From: Gallionellaceae bacterium
Lineage (GTDB): Bacteria > Pseudomonadota > Gammaproteobacteria > Burkholderiales > Gallionellaceae
Direction of reading: 5' to 3'
NCBI GenBank assembly: GCA_030834965.1
Contig: JAUQWW010000039.1
Location: 1 to 64,000 of the forward strand
DNA: 64,000 bases
Shown here in pieces: positions 31,301 to 40,084 of the stretch; within the stretch, counting starts at the first letter, position 1, and every line of letters starts with the position of its first letter. Both the position numbers and the translations under genes were made by a program. The notes under the pieces were generated by a model that did not search any database, had not been told where the DNA came from, and was given only the letters and a program-made list of their open reading frames with translations.

Positions 31301-31455
31301 TAGGCTTGTCCAGTAACGTAGCTGTTGATTTGTTGGATATCAATAACGGCCCGAGTGCCAGATTTTTCAGACCAGATTTTTCGAAAGATGATTAATCGCG
31401 TCTTGTAGGGAATGCTGCCGAATTTTTGATATTGTCCAACAATCCCACAGCGGCG
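31300..31455 (-). pseudogene. 3' remnant of an unidentified operon gene
   Basis: An open frame of 51 codons with normal codon use, containing KFGSIPYKTRLIIFRKIW and TRAVIDIQQINSYVTGQA, ends in a TAA that overlaps the methyltransferase ATG. A TAG lies directly before it (31456-31458) and there is no ATG, GTG or TTG in the frame. It therefore looks like the tail of a gene whose 5' part was deleted between it and the flippase (48 bases). I cannot name the family. A functional small gene with an unusual ATT start is less likely. Confidence 0.45.
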
Positions 31456-31503
31456 CTACAACATGGGTGTAGTGAAAGCATCATGTCCATTTATCCTTAA
31501 TGA

Positions 31504-32832
31504 CTACAGTGCAATAGCTGTCTGCTCTGTCTTGCAAGCGTCTTTCCCGATTTTCAGATACAGGAAAAAAACACCCAGAACATGGGTTGCAATAATCGCT
31601 ACCAACGGGGCTAAATAATCAATCGTTCCAAATAAGAGCGCGAACATAGTGACCTTTGCTATCAGTTGCAGCGCTGTCACTTTTACCAACGGTCCCGTAT
31701 TTACAAGGGCGTACGCTGTGTTGGCAGGCCATTGAACCGCCGCCACAAAGAACAAAGCTACTCCTGCCAGCATATAAGGGATATATCCATCAGGCGCATT
31801 GCTACCTACCCAGAAATGCACAAACCAATTGCCCAATAATCCATAGGCCAAGCCAGCCAAGGCAGAAAAACCCAACATGATGCGCAAGCCTTTGCGATAA
31901 TTATAATGAATCCGCTCTGACTCCCCGCGCGAATCCATTTGGATCAGGTGTGGGGCGAATACGCCGGGGATGCGCCCCAACAATAAGATGCAGACCTCAG
32001 GAATACGCCAGAGCAGATAGTAAATTGCAGCAGTCTCCGGCCCCGCAAGCCAACCAACGATAAGCACATCTGCCTGCAAAGTCAGCTGAAGAATACCGTA
32101 GACCACATAGTGTTGGCCCATTTTTCCACTTACCCGCTGCCACATCGGGGCAGCATCGAGCAAGTGCGGCCACCTCCAATTTAAAGCCATGTTTTGCCGA
32201 TACCAATAAATCCAAGCAAGTCCGCGAGAGGTCAAAACCCCGGCAATTTGCGCGATGACAACTGACACTAGGCTGCCCCCAAAATAAAGTCCGATTGCGA
32301 CGCCACAGGCAAATACGACTTGCCCTGCCGCCTCAATCACATTGCCAGTGGTCTGGCGACAAAGGGCATTGAAGGCCAAGCGATCTGTGTTGTATTCGTA
32401 CATCAGCAGAAAATAGATGCTGATATAGATCAAGGCTTGTCGCACTTCAGATTTTTCAAGTGCACTCGACATGATCCAAGGCGCGATCAACCAAAATACG
32501 ACTATGGTTACAGCCGCGTATCCAACGTAAACCAACTTCGATAACGCATAGGCATCTGCGAATCCTGCAGTGTCATGCGCAGTTCCACGTTCGCCAAGAA
32601 TTCGTGCCATCCCTCCTGAGAGCCATCCAATACCGATAGCGCCATAGCTAATCGCGGCGAGCATCATAGTCAAAACGCCAAACATCTCTTTACCAAGATG
32701 ATGTAGGTATAGCGGCACCAGAACAAACTGGATGCCCATAGTCAGCACCATTAGTCCATAGCTACTGCCGAGGGCACTAACTATGTTTTTATTCTGGTTT
32801 AAACTTGCCTTCGCAATTTGCAGGTAGCTCAT
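31504..32832 (-). CDS. wzx: Wzx-type flippase / polysaccharide transporter
   Basis: A 442-aa MOP/PST-family transporter with about 12 hydrophobic helices, expected to flip undecaprenyl-linked repeat units to the periplasm. It begins with the usual amphipathic lead (QIAKASLNQNKNIVSALGSSYGL) and LYLHHLGKEMFGVLTMM. The start overlaps the upstream methyltransferase stop as ATGA. It is assigned by topology, family look and the presence of Wzy, Wzz and Wza in the same locus. Confidence 0.85.
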   Translation of the reverse strand: MSYLQIAKASLNQNKNIVSALGSSYGLMVLTMGIQFVLVPLYLHHLGKEMFGVLTMMLAAISYGAIGIGWLSGGMARILGERGTAHDTAGFADAYALSKLVYVGYAAVTIVVFWLIAPWIMSSALEKSEVRQALIYISIYFLLMYEYNTDRLAFNALCRQTTGNVIEAAGQVVFACGVAIGLYFGGSLVSVVIAQIAGVLTSRGLAWIYWYRQNMALNWRWPHLLDAAPMWQRVSGKMGQHYVVYGILQLTLQADVLIVGWLAGPETAAIYYLLWRIPEVCILLLGRIPGVFAPHLIQMDSRGESERIHYNYRKGLRIMLGFSALAGLAYGLLGNWFVHFWVGSNAPDGYIPYMLAGVALFFVAAVQWPANTAYALVNTGPLVKVTALQLIAKVTMFALLFGTIDYLAPLVAIIATHVLGVFFLYLKIGKDACKTEQTAIAL

Positions 32833-33701
32833 TTCAGCTGGGATTTCCGTACCGTGTATAGAACGCTTGGATATAAACGCGATCTTAAAATTAACTCTTT
32901 CGCCACTCGGCTAATTCCTAGCTTGCCCATAATGTTAAGCAATCTTGCACTAACGCCATATGACCTAGCCTCTGCAAGATCCCCAGAAAGGACAGCGTTA
33001 ATTTTCTGTTCTACACGGTTCTCCCAGGTCAGATTGAATTGACGAAAAAGACGTTCAAGCCGATTAGGATGCACAAATTTCAGATGGTCCAAATATGCAA
33101 TTTGATGGCTCTTATTTTGTAGACGCGCAAGCAACCGTGTCAGTCTCTTTCCGAGCAATGGAATGCACCAAATCCCCAGATGCGGCTCATATGGCCAGAA
33201 ATAGTTTGGTGCATCAAGATGCAGCACACCTTGCGGAGCCAATACTCGGGCTATCTCACAAATAACAGCATCTACATCATTCACATGCTCAATCACGGTA
33301 TGACACACCACAAGATCAAAGAAACCCGCTTCAAATGGCAGTACTTCACCAACGCCATATTGAATATGCAGAGCTCTTAGCCCACTTTCACTCGCCATAA
33401 CTGAGCCAACTTCGACAGCTTCATGGTCCGGTTCAATTCCGTAGATTTCAGCATCAGGAAAAACTTTAGCCAATCCAATACAGTTAAATCCCACGGAACA
33501 GCCGATCTCTAATATCCTTTGAATATTGGTTGTACCAATATCACGCTTCACTCGTTCTGCGGTTAATGTCCCGCTTCGAATACAGGCATCGACATGTGTA
33601 GCAATCGTTCCGCCAACCAATTGAAAGTTTAAGTGACAACGTTCATTTGTCACTGACAGCCAAGCAGACCAGGTGGCCTCTATAGGTGGGGTTATTTCCA
33701 T
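32829..33701 (-). CDS. Class I SAM-dependent methyltransferase
   Basis: A 290-aa methyltransferase. Motif I is ILEIGCSVGFNCIGLA (about residue 63), motif II is YGIEPDHEAVEVG, and the VVCHTVIEHVNDVDAV segment follows. It lies 4 bases from the upstream methyltransferase and overlaps wzx as ATGA. Substrate is not evident; modification of a sugar in the repeat unit is inferred from context. Confidence 0.83.
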   Translation of the reverse strand: MEITPPIEATWSAWLSVTNERCHLNFQLVGGTIATHVDACIRSGTLTAERVKRDIGTTNIQRILEIGCSVGFNCIGLAKVFPDAEIYGIEPDHEAVEVGSVMASESGLRALHIQYGVGEVLPFEAGFFDLVVCHTVIEHVNDVDAVICEIARVLAPQGVLHLDAPNYFWPYEPHLGIWCIPLLGKRLTRLLARLQNKSHQIAYLDHLKFVHPNRLERLFRQFNLTWENRVEQKINAVLSGDLAEARSYGVSARLLNIMGKLGISRVAKELILRSRLYPSVLYTVRKSQLK

Positions 33702-33705
33702 TGTT

Positions 33706-34374
33706 CTATTTGTGCTCTATTACAGCCAGGAATGAGGTTGATAGCCTGGGATTAACCCTGGAAATCACTCGGGCCAAATGTGACTTAACGCGGTTTGAGA
33801 AATTTTGTCGGTCTATATGATCAAAAAAATAAATCCCGCTCAACCGGTATCCGTACCGGTCGCAAATGGTCTGAATATGCTCAGGCATATAACAACTAAC
33901 GTGATCCCAATAAACATTTAAGTTGCGACCCACTATTGAACGAACAATTAAATTAATCGCTGTTGGGTTTGGTGTTGTCACAAAGAGCTTTCCACCCTCA
34001 TGCAGATGATTCATCAAGTTACACACACCGGTTACTGGTGCATTCATGTGTTCTATGACGTCTGAAAGTACTATTGCATCAAACTTTTTTTCCATATCCA
34101 TGGCTTCACAATTGCCATTTACAATACGAACCCCATGTTCTTTAGCGAAATCTATACCCTCTGTATCAATATCCACGCCTACCAGCTCGCTGGACACCAA
34201 ACCAAGCCTATGATGAAGCCAACCTTCGCGATTACTCGGCAGGTATCCTCGAACACCACCAGCGGCGCCAACATTCAAAACAGCTTTTCCAGTGGCCTGC
34301 TTCGTTATCAGTGCAAATACATCCGGAATGTACTCTGGCTTTACATTTAGAATCGTAAGGTCATTCATTCTCAT
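33706..34374 (-). CDS. Class I SAM-dependent methyltransferase
   Basis: A 222-aa methyltransferase. Motif I is VLNVGAAGGVRGYL (about residue 36), motif II is LVGVDIDTEGIDFAKEHG, and AIVLSDVIEHMNAP the VIEH segment. ATG 34374 overlaps the asnB 3 stop as ATGA, which fixes the start. With the preceding gene it forms a methyltransferase pair. Substrate unknown. Confidence 0.82.
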   Translation of the reverse strand: MRMNDLTILNVKPEYIPDVFALITKQATGKAVLNVGAAGGVRGYLPSNREGWLHHRLGLVSSELVGVDIDTEGIDFAKEHGVRIVNGNCEAMDMEKKFDAIVLSDVIEHMNAPVTGVCNLMNHLHEGGKLFVTTPNPTAINLIVRSIVGRNLNVYWDHVSCYMPEHIQTICDRYGYRLSGIYFFDHIDRQNFSNRVKSHLARVISRVNPRLSTSFLAVIEHK

Positions 34375-36230
34375 AACTTAGTTACTTCCTTATCATTATG
34401 AAGCCACATTTGAATCGAAAATAGCTTGGCTATTTTACTTGGGCTTTCCTTCCCGATCAGGTAATTCCCCCATGATTTTTGCATTAACTCAGGGTCGAAC
34501 AGCCCTCCACCGTCCAGCGGTGAAGCAAAAATTTGCTCAGCATGGTCTTTCCATGGCCCACTGAATACCATCTCTTCTTGAATCCCCATGCCGAATCCAC
34601 GCTTTGGTGCGGTAAGCAGTTCAGCAGGCATCAGGTCAGAAACGGACTCACGCAGAATGGCTTTGAGCCACCCTGGGTTACTGGTAGAGGGTATTTTCCG
34701 TTCTACCGGGGTTGCGAGGGCGAACGAAATAACTTCCTGATCTAGGAAGGGAGATCGCATTTCGACGGATGCTGCCATGGCTGGCAAGTCCCCGGCAATA
34801 GTCACAGAATGTGTATTTTCAACCATGAGGCCAACAAAATTGGATTCATCAATGAATCGTTTGGATGGGCTCAAATCCCCCCAATACTCCATTTCCTCTG
34901 ATGCCCGATTGGCCAGTTGTTGTTTGGCATCTTCGGAAATAACTGAGCCCCATTCGTTTTCAGCCAACGCTTTGTAAAATGCTGCTTTTCTTTTTCCGGG
35001 CAATGCTGCCAACAAGGCGAATCGACCTCTGGCAAGCGGCTTGAGCAAGGGGCGCATGAAGGCGATTCGGTCTAGCCAGCGAGAAATCTTGAGGGTGCGT
35101 ATATGCCCTGTATATCCATAAAACAGCTCATCAGCACCATTGCCGGACATGACAACCTTTACACCATCATCGCGTATCGCCCGACAGAGGGAGTAGGTGT
35201 GTACTAAGGGCAGGAGCATGATGGGTTCGCCATAGATTTTCAGGAGATTCTGAAAAATGATCCATTGCTCATCTGGATCGAAGTAGAACTCTTTGTGGGT
35301 TGTGCCAAGTCGCTCAGCCATGATGCGAGCACGACGCAGGTCTTCATCCTGTTGGTCGAAGCCCAGAGCATAAGTGTGTATGGGTGCATCAGTGTGCTTT
35401 CGCATCATGCCGACAATTGCAGAACTGTCGACCCCGCCCGATAGTAGTGCTCCCACTGGAACATCTGCCCGCATACGCAGGCGCACGGCATCTTCGAGGA
35501 TCGAACGCAAATTTTCCGTTGTAATGGTTTCCACAGAGGGCTGTGGATCCCAATAGCGCCACATACGCTCGATCACACCGTCCCTAATAATCATTGCATG
35601 CCCCGCACGCAGGCGCTGGATGCCTTTGTATGCTGTATAGGGATCCGGAATGTGCCTGAAGTTATGGAGGAGCATTGCAGCCAGTGCTGACTGATCGACC
35701 GTCAAGTCAACGCCTGGCATTATTCGTACTGCCGGAATCTCCGAGGCAAATGCAAGCCCACTCGGTGTTGTCGCGTAAACAAAAGGTTTCTTGCCAACTC
35801 GGTCTCGTGCACAAAACAGTGTGTTGGTCACTGTGTCGTATATGGCAAAGGCAAACATCCCACGAAGACGAAGCAGCATGCCTTCACCCCAGGCGCGATA
35901 CGCTTCAATCAGGGCTTCGGTATCGCTTTCCGAGCGAAATTGCGCACCTCTCGATATAAGAAGCACTCTTAATTCCTGATAGTTGTATATCTCGCCGTTA
36001 TAGGCAATGACAAATCGACCGTCGCCTGACTGCATGGGTTGAGCACCCGCAGGTGTCAGGTCGAGAATGGCCAAGCGGTTATGGCATAGACCCGCCGTTG
36101 CCGCAGTGTTCAGCCACACCCCTTTTCCGTCCCGCCCTCGGTGACGCTGAATTTCAGTGGCTTGTTCCAGCAGTGGTCGAATATTTAGCTCGATGCCTGG
36201 CCTCAGGACTATACCGCCTATACCGCACAT
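34371..36230 (-). CDS. AsnB-type amidotransferase (asparagine synthase-like) 3
   Basis: A 619-aa glutamine amidotransferase/synthetase. The nucleophile Cys2 is in MCGIGGIVLRPG; RHRGRDGKG and YNGEIYNYQELR follow; the PP-loop is LLSGGVDSSAIV (about residue 260). The start is preceded by AGGAAG and a longer frame is unlikely. It is separated from AsnB 1 and 2 by the whole middle of the locus. It is placed directly after ugd and the uronate epimerase, which would supply a carboxylate to amidate. Amidation of hexuronic acid is inference. Confidence 0.88.
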   Translation of the reverse strand: MCGIGGIVLRPGIELNIRPLLEQATEIQRHRGRDGKGVWLNTAATAGLCHNRLAILDLTPAGAQPMQSGDGRFVIAYNGEIYNYQELRVLLISRGAQFRSESDTEALIEAYRAWGEGMLLRLRGMFAFAIYDTVTNTLFCARDRVGKKPFVYATTPSGLAFASEIPAVRIMPGVDLTVDQSALAAMLLHNFRHIPDPYTAYKGIQRLRAGHAMIIRDGVIERMWRYWDPQPSVETITTENLRSILEDAVRLRMRADVPVGALLSGGVDSSAIVGMMRKHTDAPIHTYALGFDQQDEDLRRARIMAERLGTTHKEFYFDPDEQWIIFQNLLKIYGEPIMLLPLVHTYSLCRAIRDDGVKVVMSGNGADELFYGYTGHIRTLKISRWLDRIAFMRPLLKPLARGRFALLAALPGKRKAAFYKALAENEWGSVISEDAKQQLANRASEEMEYWGDLSPSKRFIDESNFVGLMVENTHSVTIAGDLPAMAASVEMRSPFLDQEVISFALATPVERKIPSTSNPGWLKAILRESVSDLMPAELLTAPKRGFGMGIQEEMVFSGPWKDHAEQIFASPLDGGGLFDPELMQKSWGNYLIGKESPSKIAKLFSIQMWLHNDKEVTKL

Positions 36231-36516
36231 AACCACTTCCTGAAAACGACGCTCTGCAACTGCAATAACGTAATGAGCACTGTCCCGCCGACACCGACTT
36301 TCTGCAAGCTTGCCCACAATTGCTCACAACGCATCAACCATTTCTCCTGACGACAGCGACTCCACGTTGTAGGTAACCTTCACCGCCCTGCCGACGAATG
36401 AAAAGCAGGGCTAGCCACATTTCTCCTTTCATTTCACACTTGCCGAGCAATTTCAAACACCAAGACAAAACGAGCATCGTCGCCAATGCGGCAAAATAAA
36501 GGAAGTTTTTTGTGGC
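36231..36516 (-). other. 286-bp gap with coupled very short open frames
   Basis: No recognisable gene. Three short minus-strand frames show good translation signals. One of 28 codons (36434-36520, [12 protein letters not shown]...) starts at an ATGA overlap with the epimerase stop. One of 28 codons (36334-36420, MWLALLFIRRQ...) follows AAAGGAGAA. One of 38 codons (36218-36334, MRCEQLWASLQKVG...) overlaps the previous stop as TGATG, follows AGGAG, and runs 13 bases into asnB 3. They may be remnants of a frameshifted gene, real small proteins, or chance. Confidence 0.25.
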
Positions 36517-37548
36517 TCATTTTGGTGTAGCAACAGGTTTGCGCCGACTGTAATAATCCCTGTACCAAGCCACAAATTTGGCCACCCCTTCCTTAATCGG
36601 CGTGCGTGGGGAGAAGCCAACATCCCGCTGCAGGTTTTCCGTATCGGCATAAGTGGCCAGCACATCTCCGTCCTGCATAGGTAGCATAATCTTCTCGGCC
36701 TTTATGCCCACAGCCTCTTCAATGGTTTCGATGAATGTCATCAGCTCTATCGGTTCGTGATTGCCGATGTTATATAGGCGATAAGGTGCGTAACTGTTTG
36801 CTGGGTCCGGATTGGCGCAGTCGAACGCTGGCTCGGACACAGCTGGCTTGTCTAGTACACGTATTACCCCTTCCACGATGTCATCAATGTAAGTGAAATC
36901 CCGTTGCATTTTGCCGTGATTGAACACGTTGATTGATCGCCCTTCCAGGATGGCGCTGGTAAACAGGGAGGGTGACATGTCCGGGCGCCCCCAAGGCCCG
37001 TAAACGGTGAAAAAGCGCAGCCCCGTAGTTGGCAGGCCATAGAGATGGCTGTAGGTGTGTGCCATCAACTCGTTGGCTTTTTTGGTGGCTGCATACAGGC
37101 TTACCGGATGATCCACGTTCTGGTGCACTGAGAATGGCATGGCAGTATTGGCGCCATACACGCTGGAACTGCTGGCGAAAACCAAGTGTTCCACTTTATT
37201 GTGCCGACAACCCTCCAGCACATTGGTAAAGCCAACGATGTTGCTCTGGATGTAGGCGTGGGGGTTCTTCAGGGAATAGCGCACCCCGGGCTGAGCGGCA
37301 AGGTTGATTACGCGCTGAAATTGCTCTTTGGCAAATAGGTTGGCGACGGCTTCACGATCAGCCAGGTCCATCCGGGCCATGGTGAAGTTGCCAAACGCCT
37401 GCAACTGTTTCAGACGATCTTCTTTGAGCTGGACATCATAATAATCGTTAAGATTGTCCAGGCCGACCACTTCGTCTCCCCGCGCCAGCAGGCGCAGACA
37501 GGTGTGCATGCCAATAAAGCCGGCTGCGCCGGTTACTAGTATTTTCAT
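36517..37548 (-). CDS. NAD-dependent epimerase, UDP-glucuronate 4-epimerase-like
   Basis: A 343-aa extended short-chain dehydrogenase. The NAD-binding start is [18 protein letters not shown], the catalytic pair is [13 protein letters not shown] (YxxxK), and [17 protein letters not shown] is characteristic of CapI/LspL-type glucuronate epimerases. It is 3 bases from ugd, which makes UDP-glucuronate. The pair would therefore supply UDP-glucuronate and UDP-galacturonate. The family call is confident, the exact sugar less so. Confidence 0.9.
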   Translation of the reverse strand: MKILVTGAAGFIGMHTCLRLLARGDEVVGLDNLNDYYDVQLKEDRLKQLQAFGNFTMARMDLADREAVANLFAKEQFQRVINLAAQPGVRYSLKNPHAYIQSNIVGFTNVLEGCRHNKVEHLVFASSSSVYGANTAMPFSVHQNVDHPVSLYAATKKANELMAHTYSHLYGLPTTGLRFFTVYGPWGRPDMSPSLFTSAILEGRSINVFNHGKMQRDFTYIDDIVEGVIRVLDKPAVSEPAFDCANPDPANSYAPYRLYNIGNHEPIELMTFIETIEEAVGIKAEKIMLPMQDGDVLATYADTENLQRDVGFSPRTPIKEGVAKFVAWYRDYYSRRKPVATPK

Positions 37549-37551
37549 GTT

Positions 37552-38874
37552 TTACCGCCGTCCGATAGCAAAATACTCCAAACCCGCCTCACGCACATCT
37601 TTGGGTTCGTACATATTTCGACCGTCAAAGATCACCGGGTTCTTAAGTTTGGCCTTGACCGCAGCGAAGTCCGGTGCGCGGAACATTTTCCATTCAGTGA
37701 CAATGGCCAAGGCATCCGCGCCTTCCAGCGCCGCCATCGGCGTATCTGTCAGCTTCAAGCGTGGGTCGTTACCAAATAGGCGCTGGGTTTCGTGCATTGC
37801 CACCGGGTCGTAGGCGGTAACAGTGGCACCGCGCGCCCACAACCCTTTGATTAGCACACGACTGGGAGCATCACGCATGTCATCGGTATTGGGTTTGAAT
37901 GCGAGACCCCACAAGGCGATGTTCTTGCCAGCCAAGTCATCACCGAAGCGTGCAGTGATCTTGTCAAGCAACACTTCTTTCTGACGCTCGTTGGCCACTT
38001 CCACGGCATTGAGAATTCCCAGATCGCAGCCGTATTCTTTGGCGGAACGCTGCATGGCCTGCACGTCCTTGGGGAAGCAGGAGCCTCCATAGCCGCAGCC
38101 GGCGTAAAGGAAATGATAACCGATGCGTGGGTCGGAACCGATGCCGTGGCGCACATGCTCGATATCTGCGCCCATCTTCTCGGCCAGCAATGCCAACTCG
38201 TTCATAAACGAAATGCGCGTGGCTAGCATGGCATTGGCAGCGTATTTGGTCAGTTCAGCGGACTTGATGTCCATTACGATCAGGCGGTCGTGGTTACGGT
38301 TGAAGGGTGCATAAAGTGAGCGCATCAGCTCCACGGCACGTATGTCGTCGGCGCCGATGACGATGCGATCGGGGCGCATGAAGTCGTCTACCGCCGCACC
38401 TTCCTTCAAAAATTCAGGGTTCGACGTGACGCTGAATTCAATCTGGACACTGCGTTTGCTCAACTCTTCCCGCACCGCTGCACGGACTTTTTCGGCTGTA
38501 CCCACCGGCACCGTGGATTTGTCAACGATCACCTTGTATTCCTGCATACTCTGGCCAATGGCACGTGCTGCCGCGACTACGTATTGCAGATCGGCGGAGC
38601 CATCCTCGTCCGGCGGCGTGCCCACGGCGATAAACTGGATTACGCCATGCCTTGTGCTCTCGGCCACATCGGTAGTAAATCGCAGTCTTCCCGCTGCCAC
38701 GTTACGCTTAACCATATCCTCTAAGCCCGGCTCGTAGATTGGAATGCCGCCCTGCTTGAGAATATTGACTTTATTCACGTCCACATCCAGACATAGCACG
38801 TCATTGCCCACTTCCGCCAAGCAAGTGCCTGTTACCAGGCCCACGTAACCAGTACCAATTACAGAGATTTTCAT
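37552..38874 (-). CDS. ugd: UDP-glucose 6-dehydrogenase
   Basis: A 440-aa NAD-dependent enzyme that oxidises UDP-glucose to UDP-glucuronate in two steps. The N-terminal Rossmann motif is [19 protein letters not shown]. The catalytic cysteine is in [16 protein letters not shown] (about residue 260), with [15 protein letters not shown] upstream. It heads a sub-operon behind a TATAAT and a long hairpin. Confidence 0.95.
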   Translation of the reverse strand: MKISVIGTGYVGLVTGTCLAEVGNDVLCLDVDVNKVNILKQGGIPIYEPGLEDMVKRNVAAGRLRFTTDVAESTRHGVIQFIAVGTPPDEDGSADLQYVVAAARAIGQSMQEYKVIVDKSTVPVGTAEKVRAAVREELSKRSVQIEFSVTSNPEFLKEGAAVDDFMRPDRIVIGADDIRAVELMRSLYAPFNRNHDRLIVMDIKSAELTKYAANAMLATRISFMNELALLAEKMGADIEHVRHGIGSDPRIGYHFLYAGCGYGGSCFPKDVQAMQRSAKEYGCDLGILNAVEVANERQKEVLLDKITARFGDDLAGKNIALWGLAFKPNTDDMRDAPSRVLIKGLWARGATVTAYDPVAMHETQRLFGNDPRLKLTDTPMAALEGADALAIVTEWKMFRAPDFAAVKAKLKNPVIFDGRNMYEPKDVREAGLEYFAIGRR

Positions 38875-38903
38875 TGCGTAAGACTTTCAAAAACGGGGCG
38901 CGC

Positions 38904-38909
38904 ATTATA
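38904..38909 (-). promoter_or_regulatory. TATAAT -10 element upstream of ugd
   Basis: A consensus TATAAT lies about 30 bases before the ugd start on the minus strand. No good -35 hexamer is present at 17 bases (ATAAAA there), so it may need an activator. It would allow the ugd-to-wecA part of the locus to be transcribed separately from wza and wzz. Confidence 0.4.
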
Positions 38910-38945
38910 CGTGCAATAATCGGCGGTTTTATTCCTGACTTATCT

Positions 38946-38986
38946 GACGAGTTGTCCCTGAAAATTTTTTTCAGGGACAACTCGTC
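38946..38986. repeat. Perfect 19-bp hairpin between wzz-like gene and ugd
   Basis: GACGAGTTGTCCCTGAAAA (38946-38964) and its exact complement (38968-38986) enclose a 3-base loop, right after the wzz stop. On the minus strand no U tract follows, so it is not a standard intrinsic terminator. It may stabilise the wzz mRNA 3' end, attenuate read-through into ugd, or bind a regulator. Confidence 0.75.
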
Positions 38987-38992
38987 AAATTT

Positions 38993-39973
38993 CTATTTTT
39001 CATTTTGAACGTTCCATGACAATTTTTTTCTAAGAATACGTAAACGCTCTGCCTGCTGTGGAATGGCATTGGCTTTTTCGTTGGCTTCTTTTATAAACGC
39101 CCACAGAATGCCCATAAAGCCCGTAACAAGCACTGTGAGTATTACGATAATGCTGCGCTTGGGTTTTGATTTTTTCTCTGGTACGGTCGCTTTATCCAGC
39201 ACCTGAATTAACGGGGAGTCTTTGGCTTCATCCAATTTGGCCATTTCAAATTGCTTGGCCAGAATTTCATATATTGCTTCCCGATACTTCAGATCCCGCA
39301 ATGCATCTCTATACTGCAGGCTGGTATTCGGCGTTCTGTCGAAAATAATTGCTGCATCTGTCAATTTGTCTCTCGCAGGTTTCATTTGCGTTTCAAAAAA
39401 TTGCCGGCGCTGCGCAGCCTCAGACAGCGCAAATGTTTGCACCAATTTATTCAACTCTTCGATATACGCATTCGCCAGTGCTGAGGCAAGCTCGGGGTTC
39501 TTGTCATCTACTTCTACGGTAATTACACCGTCTTTGCCAACGGAAATATTGCTCGCTTTCTGTAAAGCATTTAAGGCATCTGTTATGGTCTTTGCTTTAT
39601 AGGCCTTTTGCAGATCAAAGCGCTTCACGATTTTTTCCATCACGTTGCGGCTTCGCAGCATGGCGATATATAAATCGTTGGGATTCTTGATCCCCAACGA
39701 GCCTCCCGTAGCACCCGCTAACCCACCGAGTTGACTCAGCAACGCACTGGCCGAAGATTGACTTTGTTGCGGCGGCAAGACTTTAGTCGTGCCGGTATAA
39801 ATATTGGGCAGGTTAAGTGCATAAGCTATGGAAATAAGTGCAGCCGCAATGGTTATGCCCATAATCATTTTCTTATGCTTTGCGAGCACTATCAGCAGAT
39901 CAAGCAGGCTGATTTCATCGTCTGCTTGGGATGAAATGAGGGTTTGGTTTTCGGGCATGGCGCTATCAGTCAT
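38993..39973 (-). CDS. Wzz-type chain length determinant (no kinase domain)
   Basis: A 326-aa inner-membrane polysaccharide co-polymerase. The N-terminal Wzz segment (EISLLDLLIVLAKHKKMIMG, first helix about residues 35-52) and a C-terminal helix (about 275-295) enclose a coiled-coil periplasmic domain. The segment SQLGGLAGATGGSLGIKNP is of the Wzz family. No Walker motifs follow, so it lacks the BY-kinase of Wzc. It controls polymer length with Wzy. The 110-bp gap to the exporter gene shows nothing I can name. Confidence 0.88.
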   Translation of the reverse strand: MTDSAMPENQTLISSQADDEISLLDLLIVLAKHKKMIMGITIAAALISIAYALNLPNIYTGTTKVLPPQQSQSSASALLSQLGGLAGATGGSLGIKNPNDLYIAMLRSRNVMEKIVKRFDLQKAYKAKTITDALNALQKASNISVGKDGVITVEVDDKNPELASALANAYIEELNKLVQTFALSEAAQRRQFFETQMKPARDKLTDAAIIFDRTPNTSLQYRDALRDLKYREAIYEILAKQFEMAKLDEAKDSPLIQVLDKATVPEKKSKPKRSIIVILTVLVTGFMGILWAFIKEANEKANAIPQQAERLRILRKKLSWNVQNEK

Positions 39974-40084
39974 TTTGGCAATTTATCGTTAACTAATCGG
40001 GCCGCAATTTCTCGTGTCAGTTGAGCGAATTCATTAGATGAGAAATAAGGCATCTACTTGCCTACGCGCTGGTAAGACGCAGCG

